From assembly GCF_900129085.1 (NCBI RefSeq), contig NZ_FQUF01000006.1:25912-89911 (forward strand): a DNA stretch of 64,000 bases, read 5' to 3'. A program made the position numbers and the translations under genes. Source of the stretch: Atopostipes suicloacalis DSM 15692. GTDB taxonomy: Bacteria; Bacillota; Bacilli; Lactobacillales; Carnobacteriaceae_A. Shown piece by piece: positions 56,731 to 64,000 of the stretch. The stretch's first letter is position 1. The number at the start of each line of letters is the position of its first letter. Below the pieces are notes generated by a model. The model was not told the DNA's origin. It did not search any database and saw only the letters and a program-made list of their open reading frames with translations.

Positions 56731-56747
56731 CCGATTTCGTAAAATTT
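56726..56747 (-). promoter_or_regulatory. Candidate MalR operator of mdxE
   Basis: On the minus strand, AAATTTTACGAAAT followed by CGGTTGCA. It is identical at 20 of 22 positions to the element at 60742-60763 in the malQ promoter, and overlaps the -35 box in the same way. Confidence 0.55.
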
Positions 56748-56800
56748 ATAATTTCTTTTTACTTATATTTCAATCATATGTTATCTTTCTTTTATTTCCA

Positions 56801-59068
56801 CTAGTTATCTAAATGCCAAATTTCATGGTTATACTCTTCAATCGTACGATCAGAAGAAAAGAAACCTGCATGTGCAATATTAACTAATGATTTTTCCCAC
56901 CATACTTTCTCATTTTCATAATCTTCATAAACTTTTTCTTTAATAGCAATAAACTCAATTAAATCAATTAAAGCCATAAAATAATCTTTATATTTTATAT
57001 CATTGTGAAGACGTTCTAAATTTTCTTTGTTCCCTATTTCTAACATTGGATCGCTCACAATAAAATCAACTAAAGGTTTAATTGTAGCTTTTTTATAATA
57101 ATACATAGAGTCGTATCCATCATTTTCATACAAATCTACAATTTCCTCACTTATACGCCCGAAAGTATAAATATTTTCATTTCCCACAAGCTCTTCTATC
57201 TCAACATTTGCCCCATCAAATGTAGCGATGGTTAAAGCACCATTTAACATGAATTTCATATTTCCTGTACCACTCGCTTCTTTAGAAGCTAGAGAAATTT
57301 GTTCTGAGATATTTGCTGCCGGGATTAAATATTCCGCCTCCCCCACATTATAGTTTTCTACAAATAGAACTTTGAGATACGGATTCACCTGTTCATCTTG
57401 ATCAATTAATTCTGAAAGACATAAAATTAAATGAATAATATCTTGAGCAATCGTATAAGCAGGTGCTGCCTTTCCTCCAAAAATAATCGTGATCGGAGTA
57501 GCAGGTATATTTCCTTTTTTGATATCCATATATTTATAAATAATATATAAAGCTAGCATTTGTTGTCTTTTATATTCATGGATTCTTTTAATTTGAATAT
57601 CAATAATTGAATTCGGATTAATCTTAACCCCTTTTGTCCGTTCTAAATGATTTTTCAATTGAACTTTACGATCATGTTTAATCGCTTTCAATTCATCTAA
57701 AGTTTCTTCATCTTTTTGATAATCTAATAAGGCTTTTAAATCCGCATCTTTGTGCCATTTTGTTCCAATCTTTTGATTTAAAAAGCTTGTTAATTCAGGA
57801 TTAGCTGCCATTAACCATCGACGGAAAGTAATCCCATTTGTTTTGTTTGAGAACTTTTCTGGATAAATTTTATAAAAATCATGGAGCTCAATATCTTTAA
57901 GAATTTCTGTATGGAGTTCTGAGACCCCATTTGTGCTGAATCCAAAATGAATCGCTAAGCGCGCCATATGAATCACATCATTGTCATCAATGATATGGAC
58001 TTTTGGATAATTTGAAAATTCACTTTTAATCATTTGATCTAGCTGTTCAATGATTTCTGAAATAATTGGCGTGACCTCTTCAATATCTTCTAAGGGCCAT
58101 TTTTCTAAAGCTTCAGATAAAATTGTATGGTTGGTAAAAGCAACCATATTACGCGTAATTTCTACTGCCTCACTAAATTCAATATCATGCTCTGTGGTTA
58201 ATAAGCGAATAAGTTCTGGAATAATCAGCGTCGGATGCGTATCATTGATCTGAATAACCGCATAATCTGCCAAATCTTTTACATTACTTCCTCGCTCTAT
58301 CGCTTCAGCAATAATCAATTGTGCAGCATTAGAAACCATAAAATATTGCTGATAGATTCGTAACAGATTCCCTTCACGATCTGAATCATCTGGATATAAA
58401 AATAAAGTTAAATTTTCCTTGATGTTCGTTTTATCAAAATCAATGGAATCTTTATGAATAATATCCCCAGTAACACTCTCTAAATCAAACAAACGCAACC
58501 GATTTTTTGTTTTTTGCTGATATCCTAAAACAGAAATATCGTATAAGGAAGAAGTTAAAGTAAAGGATTTAAATGGGACATTAAAAGAAATCTCTGATTT
58601 CTTGAGCCATGTCGGTTCACCTAACCATTCATCAGGTTTATACTTTTGTTTGTTTTCTTCAAATACCTGACGAAACAAACCAAAATGATAATTTAACCCG
58701 ACACCATCGCCATTAAGTCCTAAAGTTGTGATTGAGTCTAAAAAGCAGGCAGCCAAACGCCCTAATCCACCATTTCCTAATGACGGTTCATGTTCTGCTT
58801 CTTCCACTTCATCTAAAGATTTTCCGTGTTTTTCTAGCTCTTCTTTCACTTCATCATAGAAGCCTAAGTTTAATAAATTATTCGTCAATAATTTTCCAAT
58901 TAAAAATTCAGCTGAAACGTAATATAGTTTGCGTTTCGAGTCATTAACGGGTAGTTTTTGACTCTCATTTTGAACAAAATCCAATAATATTTTGTAAATC
59001 TCTGAGTTGGAACAATCCGCTAAGGGCTTATTAAACGTTTCCCTCGCCTGATTTTGTAAATTAAGCAT
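56801..59068 (-). CDS. malP: Maltodextrin/glycogen phosphorylase
   Basis: 755 residues of GT35. Motifs include HEPSLGNGGLGRLAACFLDS, NDTHPTLIIPELIR, KRIHEYKRQQML, and the pyridoxal-phosphate lysine in ASGTGNMKFMLNGALTIATFDGA-type sequence (here split by Lys after GNM). It releases glucose 1-phosphate from maltodextrins with inorganic phosphate. The start is the ATG behind AAGGAG, seven codons into the open frame. It follows malQ by 50 bases, forming a two-gene operon. Confidence 0.93.
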   Translation of the reverse strand: MLNLQNQARETFNKPLADCSNSEIYKILLDFVQNESQKLPVNDSKRKLYYVSAEFLIGKLLTNNLLNLGFYDEVKEELEKHGKSLDEVEEAEHEPSLGNGGLGRLAACFLDSITTLGLNGDGVGLNYHFGLFRQVFEENKQKYKPDEWLGEPTWLKKSEISFNVPFKSFTLTSSLYDISVLGYQQKTKNRLRLFDLESVTGDIIHKDSIDFDKTNIKENLTLFLYPDDSDREGNLLRIYQQYFMVSNAAQLIIAEAIERGSNVKDLADYAVIQINDTHPTLIIPELIRLLTTEHDIEFSEAVEITRNMVAFTNHTILSEALEKWPLEDIEEVTPIISEIIEQLDQMIKSEFSNYPKVHIIDDNDVIHMARLAIHFGFSTNGVSELHTEILKDIELHDFYKIYPEKFSNKTNGITFRRWLMAANPELTSFLNQKIGTKWHKDADLKALLDYQKDEETLDELKAIKHDRKVQLKNHLERTKGVKINPNSIIDIQIKRIHEYKRQQMLALYIIYKYMDIKKGNIPATPITIIFGGKAAPAYTIAQDIIHLILCLSELIDQDEQVNPYLKVLFVENYNVGEAEYLIPAANISEQISLASKEASGTGNMKFMLNGALTIATFDGANVEIEELVGNENIYTFGRISEEIVDLYENDGYDSMYYYKKATIKPLVDFIVSDPMLEIGNKENLERLHNDIKYKDYFMALIDLIEFIAIKEKVYEDYENEKVWWEKSLVNIAHAGFFSSDRTIEEYNHEIWHLDN

Positions 59069-59118
59069 TTGTCTCTCCTTAAAAATCATTTATTGTTTTA
59101 TAATTTATAACTTTATAT

Positions 59119-60684
59119 TTATTCTGTAGTTTTTATTAAATCACTAGAAGACATCTTGACTTCTACTTTTACTTTCTCACTTTCCAATAAAGCTTCATTC
59201 ATTCGGAAGTAAGTTTCCGTCCACAAATACAATTTTTCTTTTACATCATTTGTAACAGCTTCAGGGTCCATCCGCCAATCCCAATTATTTCCAATGGTTG
59301 ACGGGATATTCATTCTTCCTTCTTTGCCTAAACGAAGTAAATCTTGCATCGTATAAATAACAATATGACTAGCCGAAGAAGCAATTCCACGATTTAAAGC
59401 ATCAGAAATATGTTCTCCTAAACGTCGATTGAGATAAATATCAACTTGATCCCGTTGTGTTGAATTTGCATAATTTAAATACCAATCTAAAGCCGTTGGG
59501 TTATCATGTGTTCCAACATAAGCAATGGTATTAGGTGAATAATTGTGGATTAAATCTGGACTATCTGTATTCGAAAAGCCATGTTGTAAAATTTTCATTC
59601 CCGGGAAACCTGTTTGTTCACGTAATTCAATCACCTCTTTTGTAATAAACCCTAAATCTTCAGCAATGACTCGAATATCCCCCAATTGATTTTTTATTTC
59701 TTTAAATAAATCAATTCCTGGTCCTTTTTTCCATTGTCCTGTTGCTGCTGTTTTAGAGTGACTTGGAATTTCCCAGTAACTTTCAAATCCTCGAAAATGG
59801 TCAATTCTTACAACATCATATAATTTATAGCTTTCTCTCATACGTGAAACCCACCATTTATAATCGTTTTGTTTCATATATGTCCAATCATAAATTGGGT
59901 TTCCCCAATGTTGTCCATCATCTGAAAAATCATCTGGCGGAACTCCAGAAACAACCGTAGGATTCTTTCTTTCGTCTACTAAAAAAAGTTCTGACTGGGT
60001 CCACATTTCAACACTATCCCTAGCTATATAAATAGGAATATCTCCAATAATTTGAATATTATTTTGATTCGCGTACGCTTTAAGATCAAACCATTGTTTA
60101 AAAAACCAGTATTGTGTAACTAAATGATAATACATTTGTCTTTCATATTGATTCACGTAATGAGTAATATATTCTTTATTATAATTTCTTAATTCTTCAG
60201 GCCATCGATACCATGGCTTGTAATCATTTAATTCTTTAACAGTCATATATTGAGCGTAAGTTATAAGCCAATAGTCATTCTCTAATACAAACTGCTCAAA
60301 TTCGCTTGTTTTATGTTCCTCTTTTGACAAAAATACTGCTACCGCTTTTTCTAATAAAGGTCTTCTTTCATAAGAAACTTTGTTATAATCTACTTTATGT
60401 AGCTGCTTTCCAAAATTTTTATTTGAAACGTCTGATTCTTCTAAATAGCCTTCTTTTATCAAGACATCAAAGTCAATAAAATGTGTGTTCCCTGCAAAAG
60501 CAGAAAATGATTGATAAGGAGAATCACCATAACTAATAGTAGTTAATGGAAGAATCTGCCAATACTTTTGACCAGTTTCTTTTAAAAAATTAATAAATTC
60601 ATAAGCAGATTGTCCAAACGACCCAATGCCATACTTATTGGGTAAAGAGGAGATATGAAGCAAAACACCGCTTGCTCTTTCCAT
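59119..60684 (-). CDS. malQ: 4-alpha-glucanotransferase (MalQ, copy 1)
   Basis: 521 residues of GH77. The nucleophile Asp is in VVRIDHFRGFESYWEIP, the acid/base Glu in IRVIAEDLGF, and the third Asp in GTHDNPTALDWY. It transfers glucan segments between maltodextrins so that the phosphorylase can finish them. It is first in the operon with malP and divergent from malR. A close paralogue is at 61917. Confidence 0.94.
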   Translation of the reverse strand: MERASGVLLHISSLPNKYGIGSFGQSAYEFINFLKETGQKYWQILPLTTISYGDSPYQSFSAFAGNTHFIDFDVLIKEGYLEESDVSNKNFGKQLHKVDYNKVSYERRPLLEKAVAVFLSKEEHKTSEFEQFVLENDYWLITYAQYMTVKELNDYKPWYRWPEELRNYNKEYITHYVNQYERQMYYHLVTQYWFFKQWFDLKAYANQNNIQIIGDIPIYIARDSVEMWTQSELFLVDERKNPTVVSGVPPDDFSDDGQHWGNPIYDWTYMKQNDYKWWVSRMRESYKLYDVVRIDHFRGFESYWEIPSHSKTAATGQWKKGPGIDLFKEIKNQLGDIRVIAEDLGFITKEVIELREQTGFPGMKILQHGFSNTDSPDLIHNYSPNTIAYVGTHDNPTALDWYLNYANSTQRDQVDIYLNRRLGEHISDALNRGIASSASHIVIYTMQDLLRLGKEGRMNIPSTIGNNWDWRMDPEAVTNDVKEKLYLWTETYFRMNEALLESEKVKVEVKMSSSDLIKTTE

Positions 60685-60717
60685 CTAACCCCTCCTTTCT
60701 ATTTATTTTTCTCTTAT

Positions 60718-60746
60718 ATTATAGGAGTATTCAATTATTTATGCAA
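60718..60746 (-). promoter_or_regulatory. Promoter of malQ-malP
   Basis: On the minus strand, TTGCAT, 17-bp spacer, TATAAT: a good vegetative promoter with the shared 22-bp element over its -35. Confidence 0.65.
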
Positions 60747-60763
60747 GCCATTTCGTAAAATTT
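60742..60763 (-). promoter_or_regulatory. Candidate MalR operator of malQ
   Basis: On the minus strand, AAATTTTACGAAAT followed by GGCTTGCA. It is the partner of the element at 56726-56747 and lies between malQ and malR, in the place expected for a divergent LacI-type regulator. Confidence 0.55.
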
Positions 60764-60772
60764 GTTAAAATA

Positions 60773-60801
60773 TTGAAAGCGAGCTCAATATAAGCTATAC
60801 T
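60773..60801 (+). promoter_or_regulatory. Promoter of malR with overlapping cre
   Basis: TTGAAA, 17-bp spacer, TATACT. The sequence TGAAAGCGAGCTCA (60774-60787) matches the cre consensus TGNAANCGNTNNCA at 13 of 14 positions and overlaps the -35, so CcpA may repress malR or affect the divergent malQ. Confidence 0.55.
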
Positions 60802-60832
60802 TAAAAAAGTACAATTCGAGAGGAATATATAA

Positions 60833-61834
60833 ATGACTGTAACTATTAAAGATGTAGCAAAAAAATCTGGTGTCGCTCCTTCAACTGTTTCTCGAGTAAT
60901 TGCTGATAGCCCTTCAATTAGTCAAGCCACAAAAGAAAAAGTTCGAAAGGTAATGCATGAACTCAATTATTTTCCAAATGCTAATGCGCAAGGGCTTGCA
61001 AGTAGTCGTTCTAAAACATTTGGTTTAATTTTACCCTTAGCCTCCGATGCTTTCTATCAAAACCCATTCTTTCCAACGGTTCTTAGAGGAATTAATTTTG
61101 CAATGTCAAAATATGACTATTCTATTTTACTCTCTTCTGGCCAAACTGATGAACAACGACTCAATCATATTAAAAAGATTGTTCATGGAAAAAAAGTAGA
61201 AGGTTTAATTTTTCTTTATGCTTCAAAAAATGATCCTTTATTAAATTTTGCCTTAAATGCAAATATTCCAACCGTCGTTGTAGGAACCCCAGATAAGGTG
61301 AAAGTCCATGTAATTGATAATGATAATGAAACCATTGGAAAACAAGCAACAGATTATTTAATTCAAGAAGGTTGTCAAAATATTGCCTATATTGGTGGAG
61401 ATATGAATCAATATTTTATTAAAGATCGATTAAAAGGATATCAAACGTCTTTAGAAGAAAATAATAAGGAATTTAAAGAAGAGAATATTTATAATGATTT
61501 CGCCTTTTTATCTACAGATGGTTATCAACTAATCAAAAATGAGATAGATTTAGGAATATATGATGGCTTTGTCATTGCGGATGAGTTGGTTGCTAATGGT
61601 GTCCAACAAGCTCTTTTAGAAAAAAAAGTGTCCCATATTAAGACGATTACTTTTAAACCTTTCCAACAAGCCTTATATCATCCAATTATTGAAGAAAGTT
61701 ACATTAATCTGCATACGCATATGCTGGGAAGTCGAGCCGTCAGTATTTTATTTGATTCTTTAGAAACAAAAAGTCAGTCTGAGCAACGATATATTCGAGA
61801 ATATGTGGACGGAGAATTAATTGTAACGCCCTAG
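60833..61834 (+). CDS. malR: LacI-family maltodextrin regulator MalR
   Basis: 333 residues: helix-turn-helix TIKDVAKKSGVAPSTVSRV, hinge helix NANAQGLASSRSK, and a sugar-binding core. Its position between two malQ genes, upstream of the transport operon, gives the assignment. It should sense maltose or maltodextrins and act at the shared 22-bp element. Whether it represses or activates is not visible from sequence; the element overlaps -35 boxes, which favours repression. Confidence 0.85.
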   Translation: MTVTIKDVAKKSGVAPSTVSRVIADSPSISQATKEKVRKVMHELNYFPNANAQGLASSRSKTFGLILPLASDAFYQNPFFPTVLRGINFAMSKYDYSILLSSGQTDEQRLNHIKKIVHGKKVEGLIFLYASKNDPLLNFALNANIPTVVVGTPDKVKVHVIDNDNETIGKQATDYLIQEGCQNIAYIGGDMNQYFIKDRLKGYQTSLEENNKEFKEENIYNDFAFLSTDGYQLIKNEIDLGIYDGFVIADELVANGVQQALLEKKVSHIKTITFKPFQQALYHPIIEESYINLHTHMLGSRAVSILFDSLETKSQSEQRYIREYVDGELIVTP

Positions 61835-61856
61835 ACTTAAAGAGTTTAATAAAAAC

Positions 61857-61911
61857 AAAAGAATTTCAAGAAAGAGTTTTTCGCTTTATTGCTTTCTTGA
61901 AATTCTTTTTT
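61857..61911. terminator. Bidirectional terminator of malR and malQ copy 2
   Basis: A 14-bp perfect stem GAATTTCAAGAAAG/CTTTCTTGAAATTC flanked by A and T runs. Confidence 0.8.
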
Positions 61912-61916
61912 ATTGA

Positions 61917-63431
61917 TTATCTAATCGCTATCATTTCTTTGTTCTCACGATAATACGTTTGTGTGTAATATAATAATTTTTCTTTTAAGGGATTGTTTAA
62001 AGCTTCAGACTTAATTCGCCAGGTCCAGTTATCTCCTGTTGTTCCGGGAACGTTCATTCGAGCCGAATTATCCAATTGCAATAAATCTTGCATGGTATAA
62101 ATCGCAACACGACTCGGAGAAGCTGCAACTCCACGAATTAACAAATCTGAAATTGATTCATTCGGACAACGTTTAAGGTACGCATCAACTTGTTTTCTTT
62201 GTTGATCGTCAATATACTCTGTATACCAACCATACCCTGTTGAACTATCATGTGTCCCTACATATAAAAAGGAATGCTTTTGATGGTTATGAGGCATGGC
62301 TTCACTTTCATCTTTTCCGTTGAAAGCATCTTGAAGTAAAACCATTCCAGGAAATTCTGTGAATCTTAATAATTGTTGAACTTCTTTTGTAATATGACCT
62401 AAATCTTCTGCTACAATTTTTAAATCTCCCAATTCTTTTCTAATACATTCAAAAAATTTTTTCCCAGGGCCACTGACCCATCGTCCTTCTTTAGCAGAAT
62501 CTGCACCATAAGGAATTTCCCAGAAGGATTCAAATCCTCTAAAGTGATCTAATCGCACATAATCATACCATTCAAAACTTGCCTTTAGTCTTTTAAGCCA
62601 CCAATCATATCCATTTTCTTCCATATAATTCCAATCATAAATAGGAGTCCCCCAATACTGTCCCTCAGCAGCAAAGTTATCCGGAGGCGTGCCTGAAACT
62701 ACTTTCGGTGTGCCATCTTCTTTTAAAAGAAATAATTCCGGACTAGTCCACATTTCAACACTATCTCTTGAAACGTAGATAGGTAAGTCTCCAAAAATTT
62801 GAATATAATGATCATTCGCATATTTTTTTAAATTCTTCCACTGCTCAAAAAACCAATACTGAGTCACCAGATGATACTTGATTTGATTTTTATGTTGTTG
62901 ATTGACTTTATTCATCCGCTCGTTATCATATTTTCGATAATCTTTTGGCCAATTATAAGATTTTTCTTGATTAAAGTATTCTCTAAGGGTCATAAACTGG
63001 GCATATGGGAGCAACCATTTTTCATTTTCATCAATAAATGCCTGAAGTGATTTGTCATTCATTCCATTTTGTTCTAAATAATTTTGTACAGCCTTTTCAA
63101 GGACAATGCGTTTTTGAACGTTTATCTGATTATAATTCACCTTATCCATTTCTTGACCAAAATCTTTTTCTTTTAAATCCTCTTTATCCAAATAACCGGC
63201 TTCAATCAAAAGATCAAAATCAATGAAATTTGTGTTCCCTGCAAAAGCCGAAAATGATTTATAAGGAGAATTTCCGATTGTTGTTGTAGTCAACGGTAAA
63301 ATTTGCCAAAACGTTTGTCTAGTTTCCACCAAAAAGTCTACAAATTCATAAGCACTTTTCCCAAATGTACCAATTCCGTAGTTACTCGGTAAAGAGGAAA
63401 TATGCATCAATACACCACTTGATCGTTCCAT
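61917..63431 (-). CDS. 4-alpha-glucanotransferase (MalQ, copy 2)
   Basis: 504 residues of GH77, strongly similar to copy 1 along the whole length. The nucleophile is in YVRLDHFRGFESFWEIP, the acid/base in LKIVAEDLGH, and the third Asp in GTHDSSTGYGWY, where copy 1 has the more common HDN. All catalytic residues are therefore present. The gene is a monocistron with GGAGG before the ATG. It lies just inside the insertion point of an IS110-type element about 82 bases upstream, so its upstream control may be altered. It probably arose by duplication within the locus. Confidence 0.92.
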   Translation of the reverse strand: MERSSGVLMHISSLPSNYGIGTFGKSAYEFVDFLVETRQTFWQILPLTTTTIGNSPYKSFSAFAGNTNFIDFDLLIEAGYLDKEDLKEKDFGQEMDKVNYNQINVQKRIVLEKAVQNYLEQNGMNDKSLQAFIDENEKWLLPYAQFMTLREYFNQEKSYNWPKDYRKYDNERMNKVNQQHKNQIKYHLVTQYWFFEQWKNLKKYANDHYIQIFGDLPIYVSRDSVEMWTSPELFLLKEDGTPKVVSGTPPDNFAAEGQYWGTPIYDWNYMEENGYDWWLKRLKASFEWYDYVRLDHFRGFESFWEIPYGADSAKEGRWVSGPGKKFFECIRKELGDLKIVAEDLGHITKEVQQLLRFTEFPGMVLLQDAFNGKDESEAMPHNHQKHSFLYVGTHDSSTGYGWYTEYIDDQQRKQVDAYLKRCPNESISDLLIRGVAASPSRVAIYTMQDLLQLDNSARMNVPGTTGDNWTWRIKSEALNNPLKEKLLYYTQTYYRENKEMIAIR

Positions 63432-63514
63432 TATTACCCTCCTTGTAATATATAGTTAAAGATCTTTTAAGTTCATGGGAGAGATCTTTTAAACCCGAAT
63501 ATTAATAGTTTTAC

Positions 63515-63543
63515 TTGGTTATTGTGAAATATTCCTGAATAAT
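63515..63543 (+). promoter_or_regulatory. Possible promoter of the bridge RNA
   Basis: TTGGTT, 17-bp spacer, AATAAT, inside the left end. Initiation seven bases after the -10 would fall at 63550, exactly where the first stem of the structured leader begins. The -35 is weak (3 of 6). A better -35 could come from the right end in the circular form. Confidence 0.4.
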
Positions 63544-63549
63544 TAGTCT

Positions 63550-63785
63550 AGGAAGGGACTACGGGAAAACACTATTCCTCCTTGTAGCTTGACTACGATG
63601 TTAAGTCTGTGACCCGACCCATGCCCTCAAACAACCAACTCACTAGCTGTTTCCACTTCTTTCCTACGGAATGTGTAGTAGTTCATTCCGGCGGCTTTGG
63701 AAAAAGTGATTAAATTCGATTAGGCAAGGGTGTTGTGGGACATGGCGTTCAGGGATATCCCACAGTAACCAAGGTTTTTCCAAAT
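63550..63785 (+). ncRNA. Candidate IS110 bridge RNA
   Basis: A noncoding, GC-richer leader with ordered stems. They are: an 8-bp imperfect stem at 63550-63557/63575-63582; a hairpin CGGAATG/CATTCCG at 63667-63690; and a 10-bp perfect stem TTTGGAAAAA (63696-63705)/TTTTTCCAAA (63775-63784). The last encloses an internal loop and an upper stem TGTGGGA (63734-63740)/TCCCACA (63758-63764). The last part matches the donor-binding-loop plan: its 3' loop side pairs with the element's own first bases. Immediately after the first stem, 63585-63594 matches the chromosomal flank plus CT at 8 of 10 positions, like a left target guide. Confidence 0.65.
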
Positions 63786-63809
63786 AATGAATGAAAGGAG
63801 GTTCCTTCC

Positions 63810-64000
63810 ATGAAATTAATTGTAGGTTTAGACGTTAGCTCAACAGAATTGGATGTTTGCTTTTTGACAGATGATGATAATTTCCCTGTGCTGAAGGAAG
63901 CTAGTTTTGAAAATGATCAAATTAGTGCCACCCAAATCAAAAATTTTATTCTGCATTATGTGGAAGAGCTGAACATCGATCAAATTGTCATTGGGATGGA
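63810..64000 (+). CDS. IS110-family transposase, N-terminal part
   Basis: The first 63 codons, cut by the window edge. The N-terminus KLIVGLDVSSTELDV has the first Asp of the RuvC-like DEDD site, and the visible end IDQIVIGM precedes the expected Glu. This is the DEDD_Tnp_IS110 domain; the C-terminal transposase_20 domain would follow. The enzyme is a bridge-RNA-guided recombinase. A strong AAAGGAGG lies eight bases before the ATG, but it is part of a short hairpin (63795-63799 with 63803-63807) that could limit translation. Confidence 0.88.
   Translation, partial: MKLIVGLDVSSTELDVCFLTDDDNFPVLKEASFENDQISATQIKNFILHYVEELNIDQIVIGM

Larger units (their letters stand above)
63514..64000 (+). mobile_element. 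IS110-family insertion sequence, left part
   Basis: Left end plus start of the transposase; the right end is outside the window. The boundary at the CT of 63514-63515 is inferred. The first eight bases from there (CTTGGTTA) are perfectly complementary to 63766-63773 in the structured leader, as expected for the donor guide of an IS110 bridge RNA. There are no terminal inverted repeats, normal for the family. Base composition becomes clearly more GC-rich from about 63550. The element sits upstream of malQ copy 2. Confidence 0.8.

Noticed and set aside
63541..63809. The structured leader before the transposase as a riboswitch or T-box
   Set aside because: No T-box core motif or known riboswitch motif; the position and donor-end complementarity fit an IS110 bridge RNA better.

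Overview
The window is about 64 kb of AT-rich chromosomal DNA from a low-GC Gram-positive bacterium. Several features place it in the order Lactobacillales: ccpA divergent from pepQ, a T-box-controlled pheST operon, a racE-rdgB-yfcE operon, a class 3 fructose-1,6-bisphosphatase, a V/A-type (ntp) ATPase operon, a seven-gene comG operon, and PcsB-like wall hydrolases. A Carnobacteriaceae- or Enterococcaceae-like organism is my inference; there is no rRNA here to settle it.

Layout. 1-4474: start of pepP (cut by the window edge) and the comGA-GG pseudopilus operon, all on the minus strand. 4.8-8.9 kb: yebC, a TIM-barrel protein of unknown role, a VanZ-like membrane protein, and pepF. 9.0-14.3 kb: a secreted NlpC/P60 hydrolase, an NAD-dependent epimerase and a bifunctional class A PBP with an unusual charged tail. 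14.4-16.9 kb: ccpA/pepQ. 16.9-17.5 kb: a 34-codon membrane-peptide gene with a good promoter, and an array of seven 41-bp tandem repeats. 17.5-23.5 kb: diacetyl/acetoin reductase, DUF948-YtxH envelope proteins, MscS channel, CbpB, and racE-rdgB-yfcE with trxA upstream. 23.6-30.9 kb: zapA-cvpA-mutS2-trxA and pheST with its T-box. 31.0-39.7 kb: nine-gene V/A-type ATPase operon (ntpF-C-I-K-G-E-A-B-D). 40.0-50.8 kb: single genes, including an HD protein, a 2-hydroxyacid dehydrogenase, an RNA methyltransferase, an M23 wall hydrolase, fbp, a GNAT acetyltransferase, VOC and flavin-reductase proteins, a DtxR-type metal regulator and a deacetylase lipoprotein. 51.0-63.4 kb: a complete maltodextrin locus. 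63.5-64.0 kb: the left end of an IS110-family element cut by the window edge.

How the genes work together. The maltodextrin locus couples uptake (mdxE binding lipoprotein, mdxF/mdxG permeases, msmX ATPase, DUF1189 membrane protein) to intracellular breakdown (maltodextrin phosphorylase and two 4-alpha-glucanotransferases) under a LacI-type MalR. The two main promoters carry an almost identical 22-bp element overlapping the -35 box, and nearby cre-like sites tie the locus to CcpA, which is itself encoded in the window. The cell-wall genes (class A PBP, NlpC/P60, M23, racE) form a loose theme, and both secreted hydrolases have WalR-like boxes upstream.

The most interesting stretch is the IS110 left end. 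Between a CT dinucleotide at 63514 and the transposase start at 63810 lies a GC-richer, strongly structured leader that looks like a bridge RNA. A 10-bp stem closes an internal loop whose 3' side (63766-63773) is perfectly complementary to the eight bases that begin the element (63514-63521). That is the relation expected of a donor guide, and it suggests an exact left boundary. The second unexplained item is the 41-bp repeat array, whose units keep a small dyad despite sequence drift.
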